Source of the DNA: Candidatus Pacearchaeota archaeon
GTDB taxonomy: Archaea > Nanobdellota > Nanobdellia > Pacearchaeales > GW2011-AR1
Assembly (NCBI GenBank): GCA_002686355.1
Contig: NZBV01000007.1
Location: forward strand, 1-10,261
DNA: 10,261 bases
Direction: 5' to 3'
Part shown: positions 1-5,784 of the stretch, piece by piece
Layout: each line of letters starts with the position of its first letter
Numbering within the stretch: the stretch's first letter is position 1
Notes under the pieces: model-generated
Seen by the model: the letters and a program-made list of their open reading frames with translations, nothing else
Database searches by the model: none
Told to the model about the DNA's origin: nothing
Program-made: the position numbers and the translations under genes

Positions 1-949
1 ATTTTTTTCCATATCTTATAGCTCTTCTTATCAATCTTCTTAAAACATAACCTTGTTCAGAGTTTCCTGGGACAATTCCATCTGCAATTATAAAAACAGA
101 AGCTTTAACATGGTCTGCTATAATCCTCATTGCTTTAGTTTCTTTTTTATCTTTTCCATATTTTTTTCCAGATATTGTTTCAATTTTTTGAATTATTGGT
201 TTCCACATATCTGCTTCATAACTATCTCTAAGACCTTTTAGTGTAGTAATTATCCTTTCAACACCACCTCCAAAATCAATTGTTTTTTGTTTTTGTTCTA
301 TGTATTCTCCCTTTTTATTTTTATTATACTGCATTAAAACGTTGTTTCCAATCTCCAACCAATTATCATCTTCTGGGCAAAATTTCTTTGGAGGTTTTGA
401 ATTAGGTTTCCAATAGAATATTTCTGTGTTTGGTCCACAAGGTCCGATAATCCCTGCGGGACTCCAAAAATTATCTTTTTTCCCTAAAAATGCAATTCGT
501 TCTTTTGAAAAACCTAATTTAAGATAAATCTTTTCTGACTCATTATCTTTTGGGATTTTTAATATTTTATCTCCTTTAAAACATGTCGCAGCTAGTCTTT
601 TTTTAGGAATATTCAGGGATTTTGTTAAAAATTCATAAGTCATTTTAATAGCTTCTTCTTTCCAATAATCTCCTAACGACCAGTTTCCAAGCATTTCAAA
701 AAGAGTATGGTGGAATTCATCTCCTACGTCATCTATATCTTGCGTCCTTATACTTTTTTGATTATTAACTAAACGTTTTCCTAATGGATGTGGTTGTCCT
801 AATACATATGGGGTAATTGTTTCTACACCTGAACCTATGAACAGGGTTGTTGGATCGTTTTCGGGAACTAAACTTGCATTTGGGATTTCTTTATGATTCT
901 TTGATTTAAAAAATTCAATATATTTTTTGATTAGTTGTTTCCGATTCAT
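1..949 (-). CDS. alaS: Alanyl-tRNA synthetase, N-terminal part (C-terminus beyond window edge)
   Basis: Charges tRNA-Ala with alanine in the cytoplasm. The 316 visible codons cover the class II catalytic core. Residues 1-40 hold the N-terminal helix and the SLVPENDPT segment. Around 68-90 lies motif 2 (RTQDIDDVGDEFHHTLFEM followed by GNWSLGDYWKEEAI). GPCGPNTEI sits at about 169-177, motif 3 (GGGVERI) at about 227-233, and IIADH near 276-280 opens the tRNA-recognition region. The editing and C-Ala domains lie outside the window. The start at 949 is supported by a TATA box centred about 27 bases upstream. The protein begins directly with the catalytic core, as bacterial AlaRS does, and lacks the N-terminal extension of typical archaeal AlaRS. 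The wording (GSG..., GKRLVN.QK, GNWSLGDY) recalls enzymes of candidate-phyla bacteria; I infer horizontal origin. The enzyme identity is secure, the origin is not. Confidence 0.95.
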   Translation of the reverse strand, partial: MNRKQLIKKYIEFFKSKNHKEIPNASLVPENDPTTLFIGSGVETITPYVLGQPHPLGKRLVNNQKSIRTQDIDDVGDEFHHTLFEMLGNWSLGDYWKEEAIKMTYEFLTKSLNIPKKRLAATCFKGDKILKIPKDNESEKIYLKLGFSKERIAFLGKKDNFWSPAGIIGPCGPNTEIFYWKPNSKPPKKFCPEDDNWLEIGNNVLMQYNKNKKGEYIEQKQKTIDFGGGVERIITTLKGLRDSYEADMWKPIIQKIETISGKKYGKDKKETKAMRIIADHVKASVFIIADGIVPGNSEQGYVLRRLIRRAIRYGKK

Positions 950-970
950 ATTTTTTAATAAGAAAACTGA

Positions 971-981
971 GTTTATAAAAT
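971..981 (-). promoter_or_regulatory. TATA box for alaS
   Basis: On the minus strand this reads ATTTTATAAAC. Its centre is about 27 bases before the alaS ATG at 949, the spacing expected for an archaeal TATA box driving a leaderless transcript. It lies just downstream of the stop codon of the preceding gene, so alaS can be transcribed independently of the coiled-coil pair upstream. Confidence 0.6.
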
Positions 982-997
982 TGTTTGGATTTGAAAA

Positions 998-1342
998 TTA
1001 TTGTTGTAAAGCATTAAGTTTTTTTTGAATATTTCTTAGTTCGTTTTCAATTCCTGGGTCATATTCTACTTTTTTAGGCTGGATTTTTGCAGGAGCTTGC
1101 TTTGGGTTTTTTGCTTGAGTTTGAGGGAAAGTTTTCTGTATTTTATTTATAATTGTTTTAATTTCTCTTAACTTTCTTAAGAATCCACTTTTTGTTCTTA
1201 GCTCTTTTTTTCTTAGTGTCTGATAAGCTTTCATTTTCTGAATTGTTTTTAGAAGAAAAATCTCTGAATGTAAGATGTCTTTCTTTGCTTCAAGCATTTC
1301 TGAATGCTCAAACTTCACATGAATTAAATTTCCCTCTGTCAT
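998..1342 (-). CDS. Coiled-coil protein of unknown function, downstream member of a coupled pair
   Basis: A 114-residue soluble, basic protein with no signal peptide or membrane segment. Residues about 12-65 are a long charged helix (EMLEAKKDILHSEIFLL... RKKELRTK), interrupted by a Pro/Gln/Lys-rich linker at about 74-92. A short C-terminal helix follows (IENELRNIQKKLNALQQ). Its ATG overlaps the stop of the upstream gene in an ATGA arrangement (1339-1342), so the two are almost certainly co-transcribed and translationally coupled. The pattern (KKDIL.SE..LL and a C-terminal ..I..KLNALQ) resembles uncharacterised proteins I associate with Pacearchaeota/Woesearchaeota genomes, but that is memory and not a search. 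Coupling to another coiled-coil protein suggests a hetero-oligomer. Function unknown; it is very likely a real gene. Confidence 0.8.
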   Translation of the reverse strand: MTEGNLIHVKFEHSEMLEAKKDILHSEIFLLKTIQKMKAYQTLRKKELRTKSGFLRKLREIKTIINKIQKTFPQTQAKNPKQAPAKIQPKKVEYDPGIENELRNIQKKLNALQQ

Positions 1343-1944
1343 TGTATCCTAGAAAAAATCTTTTGTTCTATTTTTTCAATTTGCGCTTTAACTATTTTCA
1401 ATTCTTTTCCCCAGGCCTCTAATTCCACTTCTTCTTTTTCCTTGACCTGTCTTATATCTGTTAGTGTTTTTTCTATCCCCAGAATTTGATTTTTTATTTT
1501 ATTAAAATCGTTTAGACTTTCTTCGAATTTATCAAGCCTTATAAAAACTGGCTCTATTTTTTTCACTTTTTTTGCAGCTTCTTTGAATCCTTTTGGAATT
1601 TCTCTTATCTTTCTTTCTACCTCTCCTTTGAATGGAAAGTGAATTTCTGGTTTAGAATCTAACTCTTGAGGTCGCTGGGGCATTATGGGGGGATTTTTTA
1701 TATTGTCTTCAAGGTCATCTGCACCATCGACAATTTTATCTTCTTCTTTTCCAGTCACAGCATCCTTTATCGTATCTTGAGAAAATTTTTGTCCAAAAAA
1801 ACTATTAGGTAGACTTGGCAATTGAGATATGGGAGCGTCTTTTTCAAAAGTCTCTTTTATCTTTGGTAATTCTGGAAGCTTTGGAAGTTCGGGCAGCGAT
1901 GGAACTTTTTGTTTTTTCTCCTCTTTTTTATTAAACCATCCCAT
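1339..1944 (-). CDS. Proline-rich/coiled-coil protein of unknown function, upstream member of a coupled pair
   Basis: A 201-residue protein, taking the ATG at 1944 (MGWFNKKEEKK). The frame is open to an ATG at 1989, but that start would precede the TATA box at 1971-1980; the box places transcription start only a few bases before 1944. Residues 14-28 carry a tandem LPELPK repeat in a Pro-rich stretch. About 38-66 is a segment with LPSLPNSFFGQKFSQDTIKD. An acidic, probably disordered linker follows. From about 106 to the end the protein is helical and charged, with EPVFIRLDKFEESL (131-144) and a coiled coil (148-198). No membrane segment or signal is visible. The first gene of a two-gene unit, it overlaps the next by four bases. 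The layout of a short GWF.KKE start, LPELP repeats and a C-terminal coiled coil recalls DPANN orphan families. Function unknown. Confidence 0.82.
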   Translation of the reverse strand: MGWFNKKEEKKQKVPSLPELPKLPELPKIKETFEKDAPISQLPSLPNSFFGQKFSQDTIKDAVTGKEEDKIVDGADDLEDNIKNPPIMPQRPQELDSKPEIHFPFKGEVERKIREIPKGFKEAAKKVKKIEPVFIRLDKFEESLNDFNKIKNQILGIEKTLTDIRQVKEKEEVELEAWGKELKIVKAQIEKIEQKIFSRIQ

Positions 1945-1970
1945 TTTATTTTTTAATATATGTTTTTGGA

Positions 1971-1980
1971 TATATATAAA
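1971..1980 (-). promoter_or_regulatory. TATA box for the coiled-coil gene pair
   Basis: The minus strand reads TTTATATATA, a strong archaeal TATA element. Transcription would start near 1948, leaving at most a few bases before the ATG at 1944. This decides the start codon against the upstream in-frame ATG at 1989. A second, weaker TATA-like element (TTTTTAAACC) lies just upstream, near 1991-2000. Confidence 0.6.
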
Positions 1981-2047
1981 ATACAACATAGGTTTAAAAA
2001 CTTTTATTTTAAATGGGTTGATTAATTTGCATCTTCAGTAGTTAAAA

Positions 2048-2064
2048 CCGAAAGGTATTTATTT
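2048..2064 (+). promoter_or_regulatory. BRE and TATA box for tfe
   Basis: A purine-rich BRE-like element (CCGAAAGG, 2048-2055) directly abuts the TATA element TATTTATTT (2056-2064). The TATA centre is 25 bases before the tfe ATG at 2085, so the mRNA should be leaderless or nearly so. The promoter is divergent from that of the coiled-coil pair, with the two boxes about 75 bases apart. Confidence 0.6.
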
Positions 2065-2084
2065 GAACTGTTTTTATAGTTAAA

Positions 2085-2849
2085 ATGTTAAAGAAATTTT
2101 TGAAAGAAGTGATTGTGATTGTTGTAGGTAAACCGGCAGAGGATATTTCTGATTTGCTTTATACTAAAAAACATGTCAATGAATTTTTAATTGCTAAAAA
2201 GTTGGATATCACAATTAATCAGACGAGGAACATACTTTATAAGATTTCTGACCATGGTTTAGTCTCGTCGATAAGAAAGAAAGACAAGAAAAAAGGTTGG
2301 TATACTTATTTTTGGAGGATTGAAGTATTAAAATCTCTTGAGTTTTTGGAGAATGTTTTGATTAAAAGAAAAAACCAGATAAATAATCAGATAAATAACC
2401 GTGAGACCCGTGAGTTTTACTTTTGTAAAAGTTGCAATATTGAGTTTAATCAAGAAAATGCTTTGTTGAATAATTTTACATGTAATGAATGTGGGGGGAT
2501 TTTTGACCTTAGAGATAACACTAAACTTTTAAAAGAATTAAAGAAGAACTCTACGAAAATCGGAAATGAACTCAATCTTATCGAAGAGGAGATAAAAAAG
2601 GAAAAGATTCGTTTAGAAAAAGAGAGACAAAGGGAAATTGTTAAGGTGAAGAAAAAAGCAGCAGAAGCTAGGAAGGCAAGAGAAGTTGAGAGAAAAAAAG
2701 CTTTGAGAAAGGTTCCTAAAAAATTAGTTAAGAAAAAAACAGCAAAGACAAAGAAGAGAACAAAAAAGAAAATAAAGAAGAAAAGTGTGGAGAAGAAATT
2801 TAAGAAAATTGTTAAGGAAAGTGGGAAAAAATCTGTGAAAAAAAGGTGA
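2085..2849 (+). CDS. tfe: Transcription factor E, alpha subunit (TFIIE-alpha homologue) with Lys-rich tail
   Basis: A basal transcription factor that helps RNA polymerase open promoters together with TBP and TFB. Residues 1-85 form the winged-helix domain: YTKKHVNEFLIAKKLDITINQTRNILYKI is the helix-turn-helix part and GWYTYFWRIE (71-80) the wing. A helix at about 82-108 leads into a zinc ribbon with two CxxC knuckles, C114/C117 and C133/C136. Residues 147-205 are charged helix. From about 186 to 254 the sequence is extremely basic, with 31 Lys in 69 residues and repeats such as KKTAKTKKRTKKKIKKK. Archaeal TFE usually stops at roughly 170-190 residues, so this tail of about 70 residues is an extension, perhaps for DNA binding. 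The gene leads a probable operon with the rhomboid gene 27 bases downstream. The start agrees with the TATA spacing. Confidence 0.93.
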   Translation: MLKKFLKEVIVIVVGKPAEDISDLLYTKKHVNEFLIAKKLDITINQTRNILYKISDHGLVSSIRKKDKKKGWYTYFWRIEVLKSLEFLENVLIKRKNQINNQINNRETREFYFCKSCNIEFNQENALLNNFTCNECGGIFDLRDNTKLLKELKKNSTKIGNELNLIEEEIKKEKIRLEKERQREIVKVKKKAAEARKAREVERKKALRKVPKKLVKKKTAKTKKRTKKKIKKKSVEKKFKKIVKESGKKSVKKR

Positions 2850-2876
2850 AGAAAAAACATAAATAGGTTTTTAAGA

Positions 2877-3545
2877 ATGGCAGTTTATCAAATTTATCCT
2901 CGTAAAAAGAGAAAATTTTTTTCAAGTCTTAGTGCTAATCTGATTTTTATAATTATTAATGTGGTTGTTTTTTTGGTTGTTTTTCCTCTCTGGATTTTGG
3001 GAGTTTTTTCTCCTGATTTTTTTGCAATTAAGCCGTCTAATATTTTGCAGGGAAAATATGTTTGGACTTTTTTGACTTCGATGTTTATGCATGGGGGATT
3101 TTTTCATATTTTTGCAAATATGTTGTCATTGTTTTTTATTGGTAGTTTAGTTGAGAAGATTTTAGGTAAGAAGAGGTATGTTTCTTTCTATTTGCTTTCT
3201 GGCTTGTTTGCTAGTTTGTTTTTTGTTTTGACATCGCTGATTTTTGTTTCTGATTTGGATAAGTCTGCAGTTGGTGCGTCAGGTGCTTTGTTTGGGTTGG
3301 TTGGATTGTTGGTCTTACTGACACCAAATCTTCCTGTTTATGTGATGTTTATCCCAATTCCAATTAAAATGAAATATGCTGGACCAGGGATTTTGTTTGT
3401 TTTGTGGATGATTTCTACTATTGGGGGTCTTCCAATTGGAAATACTGCCCATTTGGGGGGTTTGCTTGCAGGTTTAGGTTATGGTTTTTATCTCAAAAAC
3501 AAATATAAAAATAAAACCCGTTATATTGGGAAATATTTCAGTTAG
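2877..3545 (+). CDS. Rhomboid-family intramembrane serine protease
   Basis: Cleaves membrane-spanning substrates within the lipid bilayer. The 222-residue protein has about six hydrophobic segments (roughly 22-44, 65-92, 102-124, 131-150, 152-162 and 168-205), the basic rhomboid fold. Hallmarks are HxxxN (H77, N81) in the second segment, the catalytic Ser135 in GASGALFG (133-140), and the catalytic His192 in AHLGGLLAG (191-199). The N-terminus is basic (PRKKRK) and presumably cytoplasmic, as is the Lys-rich C-terminal end. There is no additional soluble domain. It follows tfe by 27 bases with no TATA element at the expected distance, and its stop codon directly touches the next ATG, so it is the middle gene of a tfe-rhomboid-SpoIIM operon. 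Substrates cannot be told from the sequence. Confidence 0.93.
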   Translation: MAVYQIYPRKKRKFFSSLSANLIFIIINVVVFLVVFPLWILGVFSPDFFAIKPSNILQGKYVWTFLTSMFMHGGFFHIFANMLSLFFIGSLVEKILGKKRYVSFYLLSGLFASLFFVLTSLIFVSDLDKSAVGASGALFGLVGLLVLLTPNLPVYVMFIPIPIKMKYAGPGILFVLWMISTIGGLPIGNTAHLGGLLAGLGYGFYLKNKYKNKTRYIGKYFS

Positions 3546-4136
3546 ATGAAATTTAAAAGAAAACAGTTTAGAAAAGAATACAAGTTAGCTTTAGATTATA
3601 TCTGGGATTCTAGGAATTTTATTTATCTTGCTATTGGGGGTTTCTTTGTTTTTTCCTTAGCTGGGTTGTTTCTGCCTGTGCCGGAATTTATAAGAGAAAA
3701 GATTTTAGAAATAATTCGGGAAATCCTCCTCCAGACAGAGGGTTTAGGGAGAGGAGAGCTTATGGGGTTTATTTTTATGAATAATCTTCAGAGCAGTTTT
3801 TTTGCAATTGTTTTTGGTTCTATTTTTGGAATCATTCCTTTTGTTTCAAGCATGTTTAATGGTTATCTCCTGGGGTTTGTTGCTTCGCTTACCATAGAAC
3901 GTGAAGGAATTCTCTCTCTTTGGAGAATTTTGCCTCATGGCATATTCGAACTTCCTGCGGTTTTTATTTCATTTGGGATTGGTATAAAGTTTGGCGCATT
4001 TATCTTCAGGAAAGATAAAACTAAATCCTTTAGAGGATATCTTCTTAATTCTCTGAGGGTTTTTTTCTTGATAGTGTTGCCTCTTTTAATTATTGCAGCA
4101 ATTATTGAAGGAACTTTAATATCTTTTGGCAGATAA
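3546..4136 (+). CDS. SpoIIM-like (stage II sporulation protein M family) membrane protein
   Basis: An integral membrane protein of 196 residues of the family named after Bacillus SpoIIM, which is widespread in archaea that do not sporulate; its archaeal role is unknown. Supporting features are the amphipathic N-terminal helix (KFKRKQFRKEYKLALDYI), a first membrane segment at about 25-44, and the family pattern FIFMNNLQSSFFAIVFGSIFG (76-95). The family's most typical stretch is LWRILPHGIFELPAVFIS (125-142). Further membrane segments lie at about 86-115, 132-152 and 169-192. A loop at 46-72 holds a charged helix. The ATG immediately follows the rhomboid stop (TAGATG), so translation is probably coupled. 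Co-transcription with a membrane protease suggests a shared envelope function, but this is inference. Confidence 0.88.
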   Translation: MKFKRKQFRKEYKLALDYIWDSRNFIYLAIGGFFVFSLAGLFLPVPEFIREKILEIIREILLQTEGLGRGELMGFIFMNNLQSSFFAIVFGSIFGIIPFVSSMFNGYLLGFVASLTIEREGILSLWRILPHGIFELPAVFISFGIGIKFGAFIFRKDKTKSFRGYLLNSLRVFFLIVLPLLIIAAIIEGTLISFGR

Positions 4137-4146
4137 TTTTATAAAT
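4137..4146 (+). promoter_or_regulatory. TATA box for the DUF378 gene
   Basis: TTTTATAAAT immediately after the SpoIIM-like gene's stop codon. Transcription is predicted to start near 4167, giving a leader of about 20 bases that contains a Shine-Dalgarno site. This differs from the leaderless arrangement of most genes in the window. Confidence 0.5.
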
Positions 4147-4175
4147 GAAAATTCTTTATTATTTTTAATTAAAAT

Positions 4176-4181
4176 GAGGTG
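4176..4181 (+). promoter_or_regulatory. Shine-Dalgarno site for the DUF378 gene
   Basis: GAGGTG, complementary to the conserved 3' end of archaeal 16S rRNA, five bases before the ATG at 4187. It is the only well-placed, strong ribosome binding site seen before a gene in this window. Confidence 0.65.
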
Positions 4182-4186
4182 TTAAG

Positions 4187-4369
4187 ATGTGGTATAAGAA
4201 AACTGCTCTTGTTTTAGCAGCTATCGGAGCTATAAATTGGGGACTCACAGAAATCGGCTGGAATGCTGTTCAAGGTATTCTTGGTTGGACCGGAGATTTT
4301 GTAGTATCGATTGTTTATTATCTTGTAGCTATTTCAGGAGTATATGCATTATTTAAAGCAGTTAAATAA
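4187..4369 (+). CDS. Small DUF378-family membrane protein
   Basis: A 60-residue protein with two membrane segments (about 6-24 and 37-57). Residues 5-21 (KTALVLAAIGAINWGLT) match the DUF378 pattern of a first helix ending in GA.NWGL. The second helix, around VVSIVYYLVAISGVYALF, has the family's (I/V)YxLV...GxY wording. These are found in bacteria and archaea with no assigned biochemical role. The gene has its own TATA box and a good GAGGTG ribosome binding site. It converges on the small membrane protein at 4388-4588 with only 18 bases between the stop codons. The family call is by motif memory; the gene itself is well supported. Confidence 0.85.
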   Translation: MWYKKTALVLAAIGAINWGLTEIGWNAVQGILGWTGDFVVSIVYYLVAISGVYALFKAVK

Positions 4370-4387
4370 ATTTTTTATTATTTAGAA
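4370..4387. terminator. T-rich bidirectional termination region
   Basis: The 18 bases between the two convergent stop codons are almost pure A/T, with a run of six T (ATTTTTTATTATTT) on the plus strand; the minus strand read-out is less T-rich. Archaeal polymerase terminates at such U-rich tracts without needing a hairpin. The minus-strand function is weaker. Confidence 0.35.
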
Positions 4388-4588
4388 TTAATTTTTCAAA
4401 TCAGAAATTCCTAAAAGGATAAAGAGTAGTCCTATTATTACTACAAACCAGACAACTCCGCCTTTAAGAAATTCCCAGGCAGCATGTTTGAAATTCCAGA
4501 AGCCTCCCCATTCGCTAGAATACCAGGTTAGAAGTATTGCTCCGTTTAAAAGAATTAATCCCAGTAAAATTTCTATCCATTTATTCAT
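4388..4588 (-). CDS. Small two-helix membrane protein, unknown function
   Basis: A 66-residue protein with two hydrophobic helices (about 4-22 and 44-62). They are joined by an aromatic loop of about 20 residues rich in Trp, Phe and Gly (WYSSEWGGFWNFKHAAWEF). It ends in a short polar tail (SDLKN). A TATA element (TTTTTAAACT) lies 28 bases before the ATG, and an AAGGAATT stretch might act as a weak ribosome site. It is divergent from deoxyhypusine synthase and convergent with the DUF378 gene. I do not recognise the family. The promoter, the amino-acid composition and the clean two-helix layout make a real gene likely. Confidence 0.72.
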   Translation of the reverse strand: MNKWIEILLGLILLNGAILLTWYSSEWGGFWNFKHAAWEFLKGGVVWFVVIIGLLFILLGISDLKN

Positions 4589-4610
4589 TGTATAATTCCT
4601 TGTTGTTTTT

Positions 4611-4620
4611 AGTTTAAAAA
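4611..4620 (-). promoter_or_regulatory. TATA box for the small membrane protein
   Basis: The minus strand reads TTTTTAAACT, centred 28 bases before the ATG at 4588. It forms a divergent pair with the deoxyhypusine synthase promoter at 4648-4660. Confidence 0.5.
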
Positions 4621-4647
4621 GATTTTTGTGATGAAATGTATAGATAG

Positions 4648-4660
4648 TTTTTTAAATAAA
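4648..4660 (+). promoter_or_regulatory. TATA box for deoxyhypusine synthase
   Basis: TTTTTTAAATAAA with its core 25 bases before the ATG at 4678. This spacing supports the first ATG and not the in-frame ATG 12 codons later (4714). Confidence 0.55.
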
Positions 4661-4677
4661 TTCTCTGTTGCATTAAA

Positions 4678-5640
4678 ATGGAAGCTGAAAAAGGCTCGAG
4701 ACAGGAGAAGAGAATGGATATCTCTGAGGGAATGTCTGTCGAGGATTTGACTCGGCAGTTTTCTGGAGCAGGTTATGCTGGGAAGAGAATGGCAGAGGCT
4801 GTCGAGATTTACAAGAAAATGATTGATGACCCAAATTGTATAAAATTTGTTTCTGCTGCAGGTGCGCTGATTGCTGGAGGCATGAGAAATGTTTTTGTTA
4901 AGTTAATTCGTTCCGGAGCTGTTGATGCTATGCTTTTGACTGGCGCGATTTTGACTCACGATTTGATAGAAGCTGGGGGGGTGAAGCACTTTCAAGGTTC
5001 AAATAAGGTTGATGACATTGAACTAAACAAGAAAGATGTTTTTAGGATGTATGATGTTTTTCTTGATAAAAAGGGTTTTGCTGTTTTAGAAGACAGAATT
5101 CAGGAGATTCTGCCTAAGTTTCCTCAGGAAGAAATGAGCCCGCGGAAATTTTTGTCTGAACTTGGTAAATATATTGATGATGAGAATTCTATTATAAAGG
5201 CTTGTTATGATATGAATGTCCCTATTTTTTGTTCGAGTATTACTGATAGCATGTTGGGTTTTCAGGTCTGGATGTATTCCCAGAGGAATGAGTTGAAGAT
5301 TAACTCTCAGTTGGATATTGGTGATTTTTTTGATTTTTCCTGGAAAGATGGTAAGACTTTTGGAATGCTGATTCTGGGTGGGGGTGTTCCAAAGCATTTT
5401 GTTCCGGGTATGATGCAGGCATCTGGAAATTCTCTTGATTATATAATTCAGATAACAATGGATAGGCCTGAGCACGGAGGGGTTAGTGGCATGCAGATTA
5501 TCGAGGCAAAATCCTGGGGGAAAGTTTCACACAGAGGTTTAGTGTGTGATATGAGATGTGATGTGACACTTGCTTTTCCAATTTTAGTCGCTAATGTTCT
5601 GGATTATTTGAAAAACAAAGGGCAGGAAGCTAAAAAATAA
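4678..5640 (+). CDS. dys: Deoxyhypusine synthase
   Basis: Transfers the aminobutyl group of spermidine, with NAD, to a lysine of translation factor aIF5A, the first step of hypusine formation. The 320-residue protein covers the whole family. The NAD/substrate segments VSAAGALIAGGMRNVFVKLI (58-77) and LTGAILTHDLIEAGG (87-101) come first, then KHFQGSNKVDD (103-113). VPIFCSSITDSMLG (181-194) and the glycine loop LILGGGVPKH (231-240) follow. The catalytic lysine is K282 in EAKSWGK (276-282), and the C-terminal helix DVTLAFPILVANVL closes the fold. No key residue seems missing. The first dozen residues are a charged extension that would be absent if the second Met (13) were used; promoter spacing favours the longer form. 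It is alone behind its own promoter; no aIF5A gene is in the window. Confidence 0.95.
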   Translation: MEAEKGSRQEKRMDISEGMSVEDLTRQFSGAGYAGKRMAEAVEIYKKMIDDPNCIKFVSAAGALIAGGMRNVFVKLIRSGAVDAMLLTGAILTHDLIEAGGVKHFQGSNKVDDIELNKKDVFRMYDVFLDKKGFAVLEDRIQEILPKFPQEEMSPRKFLSELGKYIDDENSIIKACYDMNVPIFCSSITDSMLGFQVWMYSQRNELKINSQLDIGDFFDFSWKDGKTFGMLILGGGVPKHFVPGMMQASGNSLDYIIQITMDRPEHGGVSGMQIIEAKSWGKVSHRGLVCDMRCDVTLAFPILVANVLDYLKNKGQEAKK

Positions 5641-5720
5641 TTAATGCAAAATTTTTCTGAGATTTAGGATTAACAGTTATAATCAAACAATTTAGTTAAG
5701 CTGATTGTGGGCAATTAATA

Positions 5721-5740
5721 AGCGAGCGTTAGCGAGCGAG
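5721..5740 (+). repeat. Short tandem repeat of AGCGAGCG-type units
   Basis: Two near-identical 10-mers, AGCGAGCGTT and AGCGAGCGAG, themselves built of GCGA/GCGT steps, in otherwise A/T-rich intergenic DNA. It lies 15-34 bases upstream of the DHH gene's TATA box. It lacks the inverted symmetry for a stable hairpin on one strand, since the strand contains no CGC. Confidence 0.6.
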
Positions 5741-5754
5741 TTGTTTTTACAAAA

Positions 5755-5764
5755 CCTTAAATAA
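5755..5764 (+). promoter_or_regulatory. TATA box for the DHH phosphoesterase gene
   Basis: CCTTAAATAA centred 25 bases before the ATG at 5785. The in-frame ATG at 5764 overlaps the last base of this box, so it cannot be on the transcript; this decides the start. Confidence 0.6.
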
Positions 5765-5784
5765 TGTTTTTTTCATTATTTTTT

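Larger units (their letters stand above)
5641..5784 (+). other. Intergenic region with GC-rich short repeat and DHH-gene promoter
   Basis: About 140 bases without a gene. The first half is A/T-rich. The second half holds a GC-rich direct repeat (5721-5740) and then the TATA box of the DHH gene. No convincing hairpin terminator is visible. Confidence 0.6.

Noticed and set aside
1192..1422. 76-codon plus-strand frame across the coiled-coil pair
   Set aside because: It is a shadow spanning the overlap of the two real minus-strand genes, with no promoter.
1945..1989. N-terminal extension of the Pro-rich coiled-coil protein to the ATG at 1989
   Set aside because: The extension contains the TATA box itself and a tyrosine/isoleucine-rich low-quality stretch; the promoter places the mRNA start near 1948.
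2450..2860. 136-codon minus-strand frame rich in Phe and Leu, resembling a membrane protein
   Set aside because: It is the reverse complement of the Lys-rich TFE tail; AAA/AAG codons read backwards give Phe and Leu.
5086..5475. 129-codon minus-strand frame
   Set aside because: It lies entirely inside deoxyhypusine synthase, whose conserved motifs occupy the other strand.
5721..5740. CRISPR-like repeat
   Set aside because: Only two adjacent 10-base units without spacers and no cas genes.
5764..5784. Start of the DHH protein at 5764
   Set aside because: That ATG overlaps the TATA box; the next in-frame ATG at 5785 fits leaderless initiation.
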